Shown here: piece after piece, positions 47,926-59,410 of the stretch | How the letters are laid out: every line of letters begins with the position of its first letter | Position numbering within the stretch: position 1 is the first letter of the stretch | Assembly: GCA_009792885.1 (NCBI GenBank) | Contig: WMCF01000056.1 | Span: 2,382,085 to 2,446,084, forward strand | DNA: 64,000 nucleotides | Origin: Eremophila alpestris peregrina | Lineage: Eukaryota > Chordata > Aves > Passeriformes > Alaudidae | Direction: 5' to 3' | Notes under the pieces: generated by a model | Seen by the model: the letters and a program-made list of their open reading frames with translations, nothing else | What the model was told of the DNA's origin: nothing | The model's database searches: none | Made by a program: the position numbers and the translations under genes

Positions 47926-50900
47926 GTAACGATCAATAGCGCTTGAAAGGCGGCCGCTTATTAGAAATTGCTGATAATGAGTGTTTCCTGTTTGCCAGCT
48001 TTGTTGGTGGTGCTCGCTGGGGGAGCGTTTGCGAAACTGGCACATAAACGTGATTTCATTTTCCTCTTTTTTGCCTTTTTTTTTCTTTTTCCGCTTTCCC
48101 CCCTCCCTGCCCACTGCTGAATAGGGCTTTAACTGCAAAAACCACAGGTAGCCAGATTAAAAATCCCATGGTGCGCTATAACTCGGCCTATTTATAATCT
48201 TGTCTCATTTTCTTTCATGATGGATTTGTTTAAGAAAAAAAGGTATCTGTTCTTTTTCCCCTCCAGCCCTCACACTCACCCCTCCTTTTCTCCTTCCTGG
48301 GCAAATCCATGTGAATTATATCTGCTTCGTTCGTGTGGTTTTTTTTTTTTGTTTTAAATCTCTGCAGGTAACTCACAAATGGCTTTATTCCCTTTTGTTC
48401 ATGTCTTTTTTTGTTTCAGTTTTTGTATTCTAGATTTGCATTGTGCGTTTGGTTCCGTGTGTCGGATGTTTGATAAGATGATGTGGGTTTGGGGTCGCTT
48501 ACCATCACGTTTATTTTCCTACACACACGCACCCCTCCCATCCTCCATCTCTGTGGTCACTGTTGGAAGCCATTTGGCAGAATAACCCCCAGCTGAGGTA
48601 GCATTTGACTCTTCAAACTTCTGGATGAAATGCACACTGTCAGCATGGAAAATGATCTTTATGAGTTTTCACTTCAAAAACCATCTCACTGCATTTTTTT
48701 CAATGTATTTTGTGAGGATGGCGTGGTATATTTTCCTAAGAGCCTTTATTAAAAAGGCCTGCAATGGCAATATTCGAAAAACTAAGGTGATTTTTCTAGT
48801 TTAAAGAGTTTATAGAAAATAATCTTGCCTGATCAGCGTTAGAATTGCTTATCATGCACGGATTATTTTATACCAAACTGGACATTTTGGTAAGGCATCT
48901 TTAATGACACGTTTTCCGCGCACCACCACCTTCCCTATGAGATGTTAGGCTCAGACTAAGAGGCATTTTCGCTCTACTTTCCTGTAGACTGGCTGTGGCT
49001 TTTACTAACACCTCTGATTGAGCTAAATGAAACTGAATTGAAAATTTTCTTTTGAAATCAATTGGTTTTTCACTTTGGGCGGCTCAGACTATCGAAATCT
49101 GGCTTAAGGAAGTCCATTAGGAAGCAAACGGTTTCTTGGGGGAGGTTGAGAGGTGCAGTGCAAAGCCAGGACTTATTTCTCCATTTCCACCATTGCGGTT
49201 TTCCAATGAAAACGGGAGATACTTTGTGACAACGCTTGGGAAGGGGATACTCAGGTGGCCTCTGGAAAAAAAAAAAATTAAACCTCGCCTTTTATTTTCC
49301 GCTGCATTGTAGGAGCGAACAAAGCCTTAAATGGTTCAAGGGATTGGTTTTTATCTTTGCATTTTCTCTTTTTGGCCCAAGATAGATTCATCTCAGCTCT
49401 GTTTGCGAGTGTCTTTTCAGAGCTGTAGTCTCCTCTCACCTGCATTTCTGCTGATGGTTTCTGTTTTTCTGCGGACAAAGGCAGAGCTGTAACTGCCACG
49501 TTTAAAAAAGGCAGTTTTGGAATGATACAGAATTATTCTGTCTGCACAGCGGTGCTCATCCCAGTTCCTGTGTATGCAAACACTGAATATGAAAAGAGAG
49601 GGACTCTCTTCAGCAAATCCTGAGAACTGGGAGGTGTCGCTAAGTCCAGCTCTGGTTTGTGCTCTTGGGGGTCATTTCTGGCAAAGGTTGGAGCCCAAAG
49701 TTTTGGTTGTGCTTTCTGTTTGCAGGGGGATCAACGATGCTACTACAGGTGCTCTGTGGAAAGCTGGGAATTTTCACAGCTATTAGGGGAATCTGAACAG
49801 TCTGAAAAGTGGAGTTTGGCCTTTTTACAGAGCTTTTCTTTGTGGTTTGAATATCCCTGTACAGTCATTTGAACATCGCTGCCATGAGAATGACATGTAA
49901 ATCAGGGAAGAAAAGGCAGTTGCTTTGACTGGAAGAGCTGTTGTTTGTTTAAATTCTGGTGACACTCTCCCAGCTTTCAAGGACGCAGATTTTTCCATTT
50001 GGGAAAATAAATTGCTCTTCGTTTCTTCCGCTGGTCTTTGTATTCAAATCCACTTATGTCTTTGCAGTGAGCTCGAGACAAGACTGGCGTTTCTTATGGA
50101 ATTATAGCACAGATTTTTAATAATTATTTTTTATCTTTGCGGATGTTTACTAAAAATGCATGTTTTGAACATCTGATGTGACAAACGGCCAACGTCCTTT
50201 ATGAAACATTTATCAGGCTCTTAACAAAGGTAACACGGTCATTTAATGAGTATTTAGCAACACTGCATTTAAAAACCTGTTAAATTGGAACCATCTTTGA
50301 CAGCAGTAATTTTTAGGAGTGCTTTGTGTCCCAGTGAAGGTGAGATGAAATAGGAGCGGAGGCCATTTTGCTTGGTGAAATGAAAAGTGGATTTGCTGGG
50401 TTATTTGAAAAAATTTAAATAATAATTAGTGTTAATCACATATGAGTAGCTTGGTTTGAAGGACCTATCTGCTCAGTGTTGGGTGAATGATGTGAAAGCA
50501 CCGTTATTAAAGGTATTCTCTGGAAGTCTTTCTTAAATCCTTTTTCCACATGAAAGAGTAACGAATGCATATTTCTTAATATATGTGGTTAAAATATGTA
50601 TTTCTCTCTATATTCCTGAAGACAGCTATGACTGAGTACTGCAGATCAATTTCTTTTACTAATACTGTAAAGATTAATTTAGGTTTTTTTCTTGCATATC
50701 CAAGGTCTCTACTTCCACGTAGGTCTTCAGATACTGTGAAATACACTATACAAAATAGTTAGATTTTATTCATATATAAATGTGTTTATGAATGCTTTAA
50801 TCTCAACTGAAGTATAAAAATTAAGATTTGAATGCCTTTCCAGATTTTATTTAAATATAAAACAATGTTATTTCTTCATGAAGTATAAGTCTAATACATT

Positions 50901-52402
50901 TTCAAGAAAGGAATTTGATTGAAGTGTCTCACCTTTTGTGTTGATGATTAATTTCTGGGTAACAACTGCATTCTGCTTGGATTTCTCCATTTCTAGAAGT
51001 CTTGTTCTGATTTTTTCACCTGGGGTTGTAATGCTTGGGGAGGAGTAAATTGACTTGTAGGTCAATAAAGTCAAAGCAGTACAAAGGCTTTTATGCCATG
51101 CTGTGTTCTTGTAGGCTTTTAAATCCTGTATGTTTTCTATGAACTGCCATAATGTTGTTATTCTTTAAACAGTAGCTAATCACACAGGATTATGTTGTTT
51201 TTTTTTTTAAGGGTAGTTTTGAATCACTATTTCTATTTAATTTAGATTTCTGGATTTTCTTTAGGAGCATTCTTAAGTTTAATTATTCATTATGCACCTC
51301 CCTCAGTAATTTTAGTTTATCCATCAGTTCACAAAACAAGGAGCTCCTTGCATGATGGAAACCTTTCTTTGTTTGAATAAAAGCAGTCTTGCTATGGAAT
51401 CAGTGATTTTCTGAAGCAACACTTCAGGTCACAGAGAATATATCCAGTTTGCTTGGCAAAATGAAATAGCAAGGTTAGGAAATTTTAATAACTGAAGCAG
51501 AGGGGCTGAGGTGTCTGTGGTGCCCTCATATTTCCCCTTTATCCTTTGAATGTCCTTTTCTCCCCAGCATCTGTCACATATCCTCAACCAGCTCAAATAT
51601 TTCCATGTTCCAGCTGTTGTACAGAGTTGGATCATTTCCCTGCTCGTCCTTCCACCGCTGACCTTTGGGCAAGAAGGAGAAATAAAATGTACCCCTGTAA
51701 CATTAAATACAGTGCTTGGCACTGAAGGAGAGGAAAGAAAGTTTCCATGAGGAAGCTGAATCCTCTTTCCAGGTTCTGTTCTGAGATAATTGGCCAGGCC
51801 ACTGTGTTCATCCAGTCGTAATTGGGTCAAGAGCAGCTGGAGTGCTCGGGCACATTCTGCCCACCGGTGCCACTGATGTCACGGTGTTTAATTTTAACAG
51901 GCAGCGTTTGTGCTCTCAAAAATGTGGCTGCTCTAAGAGATCACTGCTCTTTTGGGGTGTCTTGGGGCTCTCAAGAAACCCTTATTGGTTGGGAAAAAAA
52001 AACCTTGAGTAGTTCTGAAGCTGTGTGAACACAAACATTGAGAGCGGAGCTTGTTACAAAAAGCCCCAACCAACAGGCTGGAGGTGGTGAGAAGAGTTAA
52101 TAAGGTGTTATCCCATGGCTGAAGGATCTGTTTCCTTTTTCCTCTCTTGCTTTGTGAACTTTCCATAATCCCCTTGGCCTTTACCATCCTGGTTTGCTTT
52201 CCCTTCTCAGAAATCAGCAGCTCCTCCCTTGGTGTCCCATGTACAGCACATCCCATCACCTTTTTTTCTGGCTTCTCCTCCTCAGAAATTTATTTCTTTG
52301 CACTTGGGATCAACAGTCTTTCTGCAACTATTGCTTTGCACCTGGTTTTGTCTGAATTAATTTGAGCCTGTGGAGTTTAAATAAAAAACCAGTAGCAATC
52401 CC

Positions 52403-52442
52403 TATTTTCATTCCAGCAATGATAGTTATTTTCATTCCAGCA
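52403..52442. repeat. Short direct duplication, 16-bp match at 24-bp spacing
   Basis: TATTTTCATTCCAGCA occurs at 52403-52418 and 52427-52442. Each copy resembles a splice acceptor (TTTTCATTCCAG), but no coding frame follows. Confidence 0.85.
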
Positions 52443-54164
52443 GGTTCTTGTTATATGTTTGTGATTATGTGTAGGTAATTTGTGTATCAGCCTAGTGGGG
52501 GGAAGAGAGGACATTTATCTTGGCTCCATGAATGTATGAAGGGTGGCTGTGCTTCTGTGTGTCTACTGCAGAGCTCTGTCAGCTATTGACAAGAGAAAAT
52601 ACAGAAAAAAGCCCGATAAAGACATTTTACCTACTTGTTTAGTGATGGCTAAATACCCAACTCATGCCCAGTTTCTGTCTGTATGCAAATACTGCTGAAA
52701 CAGTAACTTTGCAATACTATATTAATAAGAAGGACTTAGGGAGCATTTTTTTCAGGATAGGAGACTCTCTCAACTTTGATCTGAAAGAACCTATTGTTAC
52801 CTACAGATGAGTCACTGATCAACTCTTCTGCTTCATGTAGTTGTTTTAGTATCTCCAGACACAAGTTCCCACATGGTTTTTCTCCCAGTGTCAGTGGAAG
52901 CAATTTGCTTGAGGGGATCTGGAGGGTACAGATAGAGGTAGCCTGGGAAACATTCAGATGCTGACAGTGCTGCTGAAGTCACTTCTGTTTACAATTTGGA
53001 GTAAATAAATTATATGACTCATTTTTTTTATTTTTTACTTCCTTTCCTTTTCTTAGCAGAAGATGTTTTTGGCATGAGAAGAAATGCACTGCTTGCAATG
53101 CAGGCTTTCTCTGCAGCCAATCTAAATCCTGGAGTTGCAATCTAAATATTTGTTTGTTGTATTTTGCTTGGAGAGTGGCTCTTGGGCTGCCAGTCAGACT
53201 CCTGTAGACAGACAGTTCCCTTTTAGCCTTTCCCAAACAAAAGCTTTTGGCTATATTGCAGCATGTTTAATTTACCACCAGTCAGCCCAGGGTAATGAAC
53301 ATGACTGTTGATGTAAAGTATTTAAAGTACCAAATATTTGTTGCAGCACTTGTGTGGTTTTCCTTGGTTGTTATTCACAGTCTGCTGACTCAGGGCTGCC
53401 ATGGATCCCAGGGATGGGGAATGTCTGCTGAAATCAGGGATCTGGTGGTAGGTCCCATGGAGATGTTCACACTGGGCTTTCACTCAGAGCACTGCTGTCA
53501 AATGGTCAAGTGCAACAGTTTCTTGTGGAAATACTCAAATACTGTGAAGCCACAGAGCTGGTTTTCACTTGAGTAAATGCAGGGGAGCTGTGGGGAGAGT
53601 TTGGGCTGCAGCATTAGCATAATCTGTGAGAGAAGAGTTAAAAATGAGCCTTTGCTCTGAACTGAGCAGACAGTGCAGGCTCAGTGTTCTCTCCAGCAGG
53701 GTCTGGGTCTCCTGAGCACATCCCCATCCCTGCTCAGATGAACCCCCCTTGACACATTTGTATTCCTGTGTCCCACTCTGGCTGAGCTGCTGCCCTGAGT
53801 TGGGACACCTTTCAAACACCTGTTGATCCAGCTGTGAACATCTGCCACTCCCTCACTCCATGCACCCTTCAAAGTGTCCTTGTGCCACAGTGGGTGATCA
53901 TCTCTCATGTCTCCAGCATTTTTCCTCGACTCTCACTCTTTTCATTAGGACTGAAACTGGATTGGGAGGAATTTGGGGTGGGAGGTGTGACTTCACTCTC
54001 TCCTTTTACGCTTCAGTCATCCCAACACTTGAAATATTTAAAGATGTTTTTGGAGGGCATACATAATAGTGCAAAAATTGTCACTTGCTGATTAAAAATG
54101 TTAAGTTAACTTAGGAGACAACAGACATTTTGTGCTGTCTACCGTGCATGTAAAAGAGAAAGCA

Positions 54165-54178
54165 GTTGCCATAGAAAC
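54165..54178 (+). promoter_or_regulatory. RFX X-box-like motif, one mismatch
   Basis: GTTGCCATAGAAAC has a perfect left half-site (GTNRCC) and a right half-site with one deviation from RGYAAC. It is intronic. Binding is inferred from the motif alone. Confidence 0.3.
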
Positions 54179-55281
54179 TAGCTCATCACATCCTATGAAC
54201 TCTGAATCTGAGATGGAGTTCTTTTCAGCAAAATGGACTTTCTGTTTCTATAATATGAAATGGAATATATCTGGTAGTTATTATAACATTGCAATCAGTG
54301 TTTTGACATTCTTTTTTATTTCATTTTAAATATTGGCAGCTGAAGGTGGAGTGTGTAATTTCACTTGTCTAGGGGCAGGGTGTAGATCGTATGGCAGTAA
54401 TTTTATTTTATACCAGCAATCCTTGATTAGGAAGAAGTGATTATTTCCTGCATAGATGTTAATAAACATAGATTAATGTCTCTGAATAGAAATGAGATCA
54501 GTTTTGCTGATGAGTGAGATGTAAAGGATCTTTATGCCAGGTTTTAACACATCCACTAGGTGTGGCTCTGCAGGCAGGGTTTGTATGTGATGGCTGCAAG
54601 GAATGATTAACACTAATAGACAATAAGCTGTATGTGGTGTGAAATCATTTCTCACATTAAAATTACAATGAGGAATCCTGAAGTCAGAAATGATCAAGCA
54701 CAAGCAGATGTATGTACAAACAGATAGTAACTGCAGCATTTGAGGTGGTGCAATGTAATTTCTAAGCTGAGAGGCAAAAATACTGTGTTAGTCTGCAGAA
54801 ATGATTGATTTACAATAAAATCTCTTGATTTTGATTTGATTGATCTCTTGATCTCTCAATTTGATTGAAGGAGCTTGTGCTTTCTATATGAAGATTGGTG
54901 TATGGCAAAGCCAGACTCTGAATTTGCTTATTGAAATTACTTCCAATTGTGTCCAAATCTTGAGAGTGTAGTTTCTCTGATATTGGGTTGTTCCAAAAAT
55001 TATAGCTAAACTTATTCAGTAAATGTCTGGTGCACAGAGGAGGGAACACTTGCTCACAACTCTATTAACGGTTTTTAGTTCTTCTGAAAATTGCTTTTTC
55101 TGTTACCTTGTAATGTGTTTGTGACAGTTGTTGAATAGAAGGAAGTTGACTTCTCCTAGTGCATAGAACAAGTGCAGCAATTTGGGAAACAGCAGTGCCA
55201 TCCACTTCAAACATTCCCCTGAGTGCTGAAGGGACATGCTCTAATGGGAGACCAGCATTCATTCTGGGGTTTTTTCACAGC

Positions 55282-56165
55282 ATCATAGAATAATTTGGGT
55301 TGGAAGGACCTCTGGAGGTCACCGTGCCCAACCTCCTGCTCAAAGCAAGGTCTGACTTCAAAACCACATCATGTTGCTCAGGGCCAAGTCCAGCTGAGTT
55401 TTGAAAAACCTGCCCTGGTGGAGATTTCACAGCCTTCTTGAGCCATATGCTCCAGTGCTTTACCAATCCAGTGTGAAATCCCTTTTCCTGGATATGCTAC
55501 TGGAATATCTGTTGTTAAAATTTGGATCTGTAGGTTCTTGTCCTTCCTTGAACAGGAGTCTGCCTCTGTCTTCTCCACATTTCCTTACACTCAGCTGAAG
55601 ACAGCAAATTGATTTCTCTTTGGTGTTTAGTTCTCCAGGCTGAATAAACCTGGCTTGGTGAACTCCCTGCAGGTCCTGGTGGCCCATTCCTCAGCTTGCA
55701 GTCCCTGAGGATGGCACCCTGCTCTCCACACTGACTGCATACCCAGGAAATGCCATCCACAGTCTGGCACAGAGTCACTGTGTCCATCCTGCAGGGCTTT
55801 GGAGCAGGTGCTCAGCTGTGTCAGCCCCATGGGAACTTTGAGAAGTGCCACTTGTTGGCTGACTCTTGACTCCTCCTGTTCAAACCCTGTGAGTTCTCTG
55901 CTCACCCCATGTCCCTTCAGTTTGACTGTACAGACTCTGTAAAGTCTGTATCAAAACCTTGCTAAAATCAAGATATATGACACTGACACTTCTCCCCTGC
56001 AGAGGACAATCACTTTATTCAAGCCTGCCTTGCCCTGGTTTATCCAGCTTGCTGTTCCCAGTGACCCTTTTATGCTTCCTGTGCCTGGAAATTAATTTCA
56101 TGGAGTTTTATGCCATCATTTTTTCAGGGATGGAGGTTAGAGTGTCCTGTCTGTGATTACCTGCT
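55282..56165 (-). mobile_element. CR1 LINE copy, about 880 bp, degenerate (minus)
   Basis: The 3' end is at CATCATAGAATAATTTGGGT followed by TGGAAGGACCTCTGGAGGTC and CTGCTCAAAGCAAGG, a CR1 subfamily different from the other copies. Further in, TTCTCCAGGCTGAATAAACC and, near 55960-56150, CTAAAATCAAGATATATGAC and CAGGGATGGAGGTTAGAGTG match parts of the CR1 reverse-transcriptase ORF as I remember it. The middle is diverged and probably contains deletions. Fragmented open frames remain on the minus strand, none long enough to be functional. The 5' limit is approximate. Confidence 0.85.
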
Positions 56166-56869
56166 AAGGTGTTATGTATTGCAAATTAAGTAGTTAAATT
56201 TCTTAGAGTGTACTTTTTCTCTCATCCCTTTTCTAAAGAAAGATTATCCAAAATCAATTTAGTCTCTCTTCCTTAGGTCATCAGATGTTAATTCCATTCA
56301 CTCACTGCCACCGTAAATCAAGTTTTGAACAGTAGTCTGGCTGTTAAATGATATGTATCTTGATAGAAGAGATTCTGTGATCTGCTCAGTTCCTCAATTC
56401 AAAGGTATTTTAAATACCAAGTGAAAGAATGAGACACTGGGCGAGAAATGGTGACAATCTGTAGTTTGGAATGTTAACACCACTTGTTTTGGCAGCAGTA
56501 CTGCTCGTAAAACAATAAGATCCATATGGATGCTAATTTTCCCAATTTTGAGTAATAAATACAACCTCTTTATGGTTTAAGTAATGATATTACTCAATAC
56601 CACTGCAGGGTCCAGTAGATGGTTTCATGATGAGGTAATAAATAGCGATTTTGGAGAGCTGATTTATTTGTGTTTTTCTTTTATGTGGTTTCTGATGGGG
56701 GAAGAAGAAATCCCAGAGCCAGTGCAAAGCCTTGCCCTCTCCTGTAGCTGACATACTTTGGCTGAAGATATGTCAGCTGAGAAATATGAGCCCATCCATA
56801 CAACTCCACACGCTCCCACATTAAAGTGTTAGAAAGGAACCTTCAAGTGGAAAAGCAGTAACAAATTGC

Positions 56870-57660
56870 AGCTGAGATGCTTATGGCAAATTGCACTGCC
56901 CTGCGTGCCCCACCACTGCTCTGCCTGCTCCTCCACGCACTGCTTCAGCCAGGAAGAAAAATGGGAGCCTGCTCTGCTTTTCCTCTGTTTCACAGACAGG
57001 AGCTGTGAGGGGGACAAGCCCCAGGCCCCCATGGTGGCTTCTCTGTGGGGCTGGGGTGATATTGCTGGCACTGACACAGGCTCGAGTGTTTCACCAGCAA
57101 AATCTCTGCAGCTGTTTCCCCACTGGCCCAACCCCGGTGTCTGCAGCAACTCCTCAAAGTCTTTGCTGCCTCAGAAGTCTGGAATTTGCTATCCCATCCC
57201 ATGGAGGGGCAGCCAGATGCTGTGCACTCTTCCAGCCCTGCTCCCACCCCGGTGCCATGCCTTGTGTGTGCTCCCAGCTCCAGCAATCCCAGATCCAGCC
57301 CTTCTGAGCTGCTGCAGCCCCTTTCCCACCAGAGCACGACTCTGGGCACACCCCACAAGAGCTGGGGTTTGTCCCCTGCCCAGTTCTGAGCCCTGAGTGA
57401 CAAAGAGGTGCCAGCAAAGGGCTCCTGACTGGGCTCTGTGGGATGTGCAAGCCAGGGAGATGGGACAGCACAGCACAGTGCAGTGCCAGGGATGTGCTGG
57501 ACCTGGGTGGTGCAGCCCATGGGCACTGGCTGTGTGCTCTGGGACCACCTCCTGCAGGGATCCAGCTCAGGAGAGCCCATTTCCCATCCCCTCCTCTGAA
57601 CTGGGAGCAGCTGCCCTGGCACAGACTGGTCCTTGGTATCACTCCACACTTCCCATCCTG
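56870..57660. other. GC-rich, CpG-poor, stop-poor block
   Basis: About 800 bases are much richer in G and C than the surrounding intron but have few CpGs, so this is not a CpG island. Long open frames occur on both strands at once: 277 codons on the minus strand (57823-56990), and 176, 171 and 138 codons on the plus strand. Overlap in several frames on both strands points to low stop-codon density and not to selection. None has a recognised domain. It may be an old diverged repeat, a lncRNA exon, or a GC-biased patch. Confidence 0.5.
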
Positions 57661-59329
57661 ATTCATTATCTCTTGTCTTTTCTGCTGCCATTTGGTGTTT
57701 CTGTTTTCCCTCACACCCAGATAAGAGCAGGGATTTTAGGTTCTGCATTTGGGGATATTCCAGATAGAGAAAACATTGTGAGTCCTCAGCTGAGGGCTGT
57801 GGACTTGTGCTGGCCTCAGACATTTGAGCTCACAGAACTGTGCATACCTTCTCTCCAATTTGTCTTTTTCTTTTTGAAAAGCCTTTTCTATTTTTTTTTA
57901 AGAAAAAGATAGAAGTAAAATCCATTATTTTAAAATACAGTGATTATTTTCAGTATGGAGTCAGACAGCAGAGCTGTTCCTTGGCCCAGTCACCTTTGAA
58001 GAAATGATTGTCACCTTACCTGAACAAAAACTGTTTCTTCATTTGAACGAGTGGCGGAGACTGTGACAGTGATTTAAGGTCTTTAGTGTTGATTTCATGC
58101 AAGAAAATATTTTTCACAGTATGACTTTAAAGCAGACTTTTTTCCCCCAATTACTCTACATGTTGGCAGCAAATTAGCTTTGAGGGAATATTGTGCACAT
58201 CATAGTTCTGTGTTGATGTATTGGGGAGTCATTTTTGGATCTTTTAGCTCAGTCAGACCAATGACTGACGTTGTTCATGTCTTCCCTTTCTGTGGATTTG
58301 AAAGACTTCCTTTTGACAGGGAGGGTGAGATGGAAAAAAAGCAGCCAAAGTACAAGAAATGATTGGCAAAGTGATGATATCATCGAGTGTTCAAAGACTC
58401 TGCAAATTGAAGCTTATTAAGCTGACATTTTGTCTTCTATTCAGCACTAATTGGAATCATGCCTGGGTGCATGATGTGGAAGTTCCTTAATACCTGAGTG
58501 TTTATCATGACAAAATGACAGGAATCGATGTCAGGGATGCTGTAGATTTCTGTTTAATGGAGAAAACAATATATCTCAAACTGCAATTACATATCTCAGA
58601 GTCATTTGTATTCATGGGTCTGAAAGTCCTCTTAAAATACCACAAATAAGAAAACTTTACTTTTGACCCCTGAAATATTGGCCTGATTGTGAACATTCCA
58701 TTTTCAGGTTTTAGAGTTGTTTTTCAGAGTTCATAAAATCATTGCTAAGGTCGTTTAAGGAAAAAAAAAGGCAACAAAAAAAAAATGGAATAGAAAAGAA
58801 AAGAGAGACAAAACCCTGTGACACAGTGTTTTCACTTGAAACAGATCTGAAAATCCCACAAAGAGTGAACTCCATCTTCCACACCGGTGATACAATTCTT
58901 CTAAAGTTGTCTCTGACAGCTTGAGTTCTTTTGTAGACTGTGCTTTCTGCTGTATTGGCATCTGTAAAATGAATTTAGAAAAGAGAAACAGTGGAGAAAG
59001 TGATTTTTGGAAAGGCAGCTGCTGCAAACACAGAGTACACTGAAAGATTTGAAGGAAGCTGCATGTTCTCCTGCTGTATTTGGTATCCTTAGGGATTTCT
59101 GGGTTGGAGGGCACTTGTGTCCTGGCTGGGGTAGCAACAGGACCAGTGTGTTACTCTACATCTTCATCTTGGACCTTATGAGATTCAGATCTCCAATTAA
59201 ACCTGTAGTTTAATATAAAATTAATATTTATTCAGCAGTAGATGAGAACAATAAGCTGGCAGATGACATTGTTACCTGAACTGCTGTTTTGGAGGGAGTA
59301 GGGATTGGTAATTGCAGAGTAATGTGTTT

Positions 59330-59410
59330 TTAAAAAACCCAAACGAAACAGAAACAAGCAAAAAGCCCACAAACAAACAAAAGGAAAAATGCCACCCCAA
59401 ACACAAATCA
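59330..59410. repeat. A/C-rich low-complexity stretch
   Basis: CAAA-type words predominate (AAACAGAAACAAGCAAAAAG, CACAAACAAACAAAAGG), similar in style to 13150-13250. It is simple sequence. Confidence 0.6.

Noticed and set aside
52403..52442. Duplicated TTTTCATTCCAG as tandem splice acceptors
   Set aside because: No open coding sequence with CEP112 character follows either copy.
56990..57823. 277-codon open frame on the minus strand as a protein-coding gene
   Set aside because: It overlaps equally long open frames on the other strand, has no recognisable domain, and lies in a GC-rich block where stop codons are rare. No splice or promoter context was seen.
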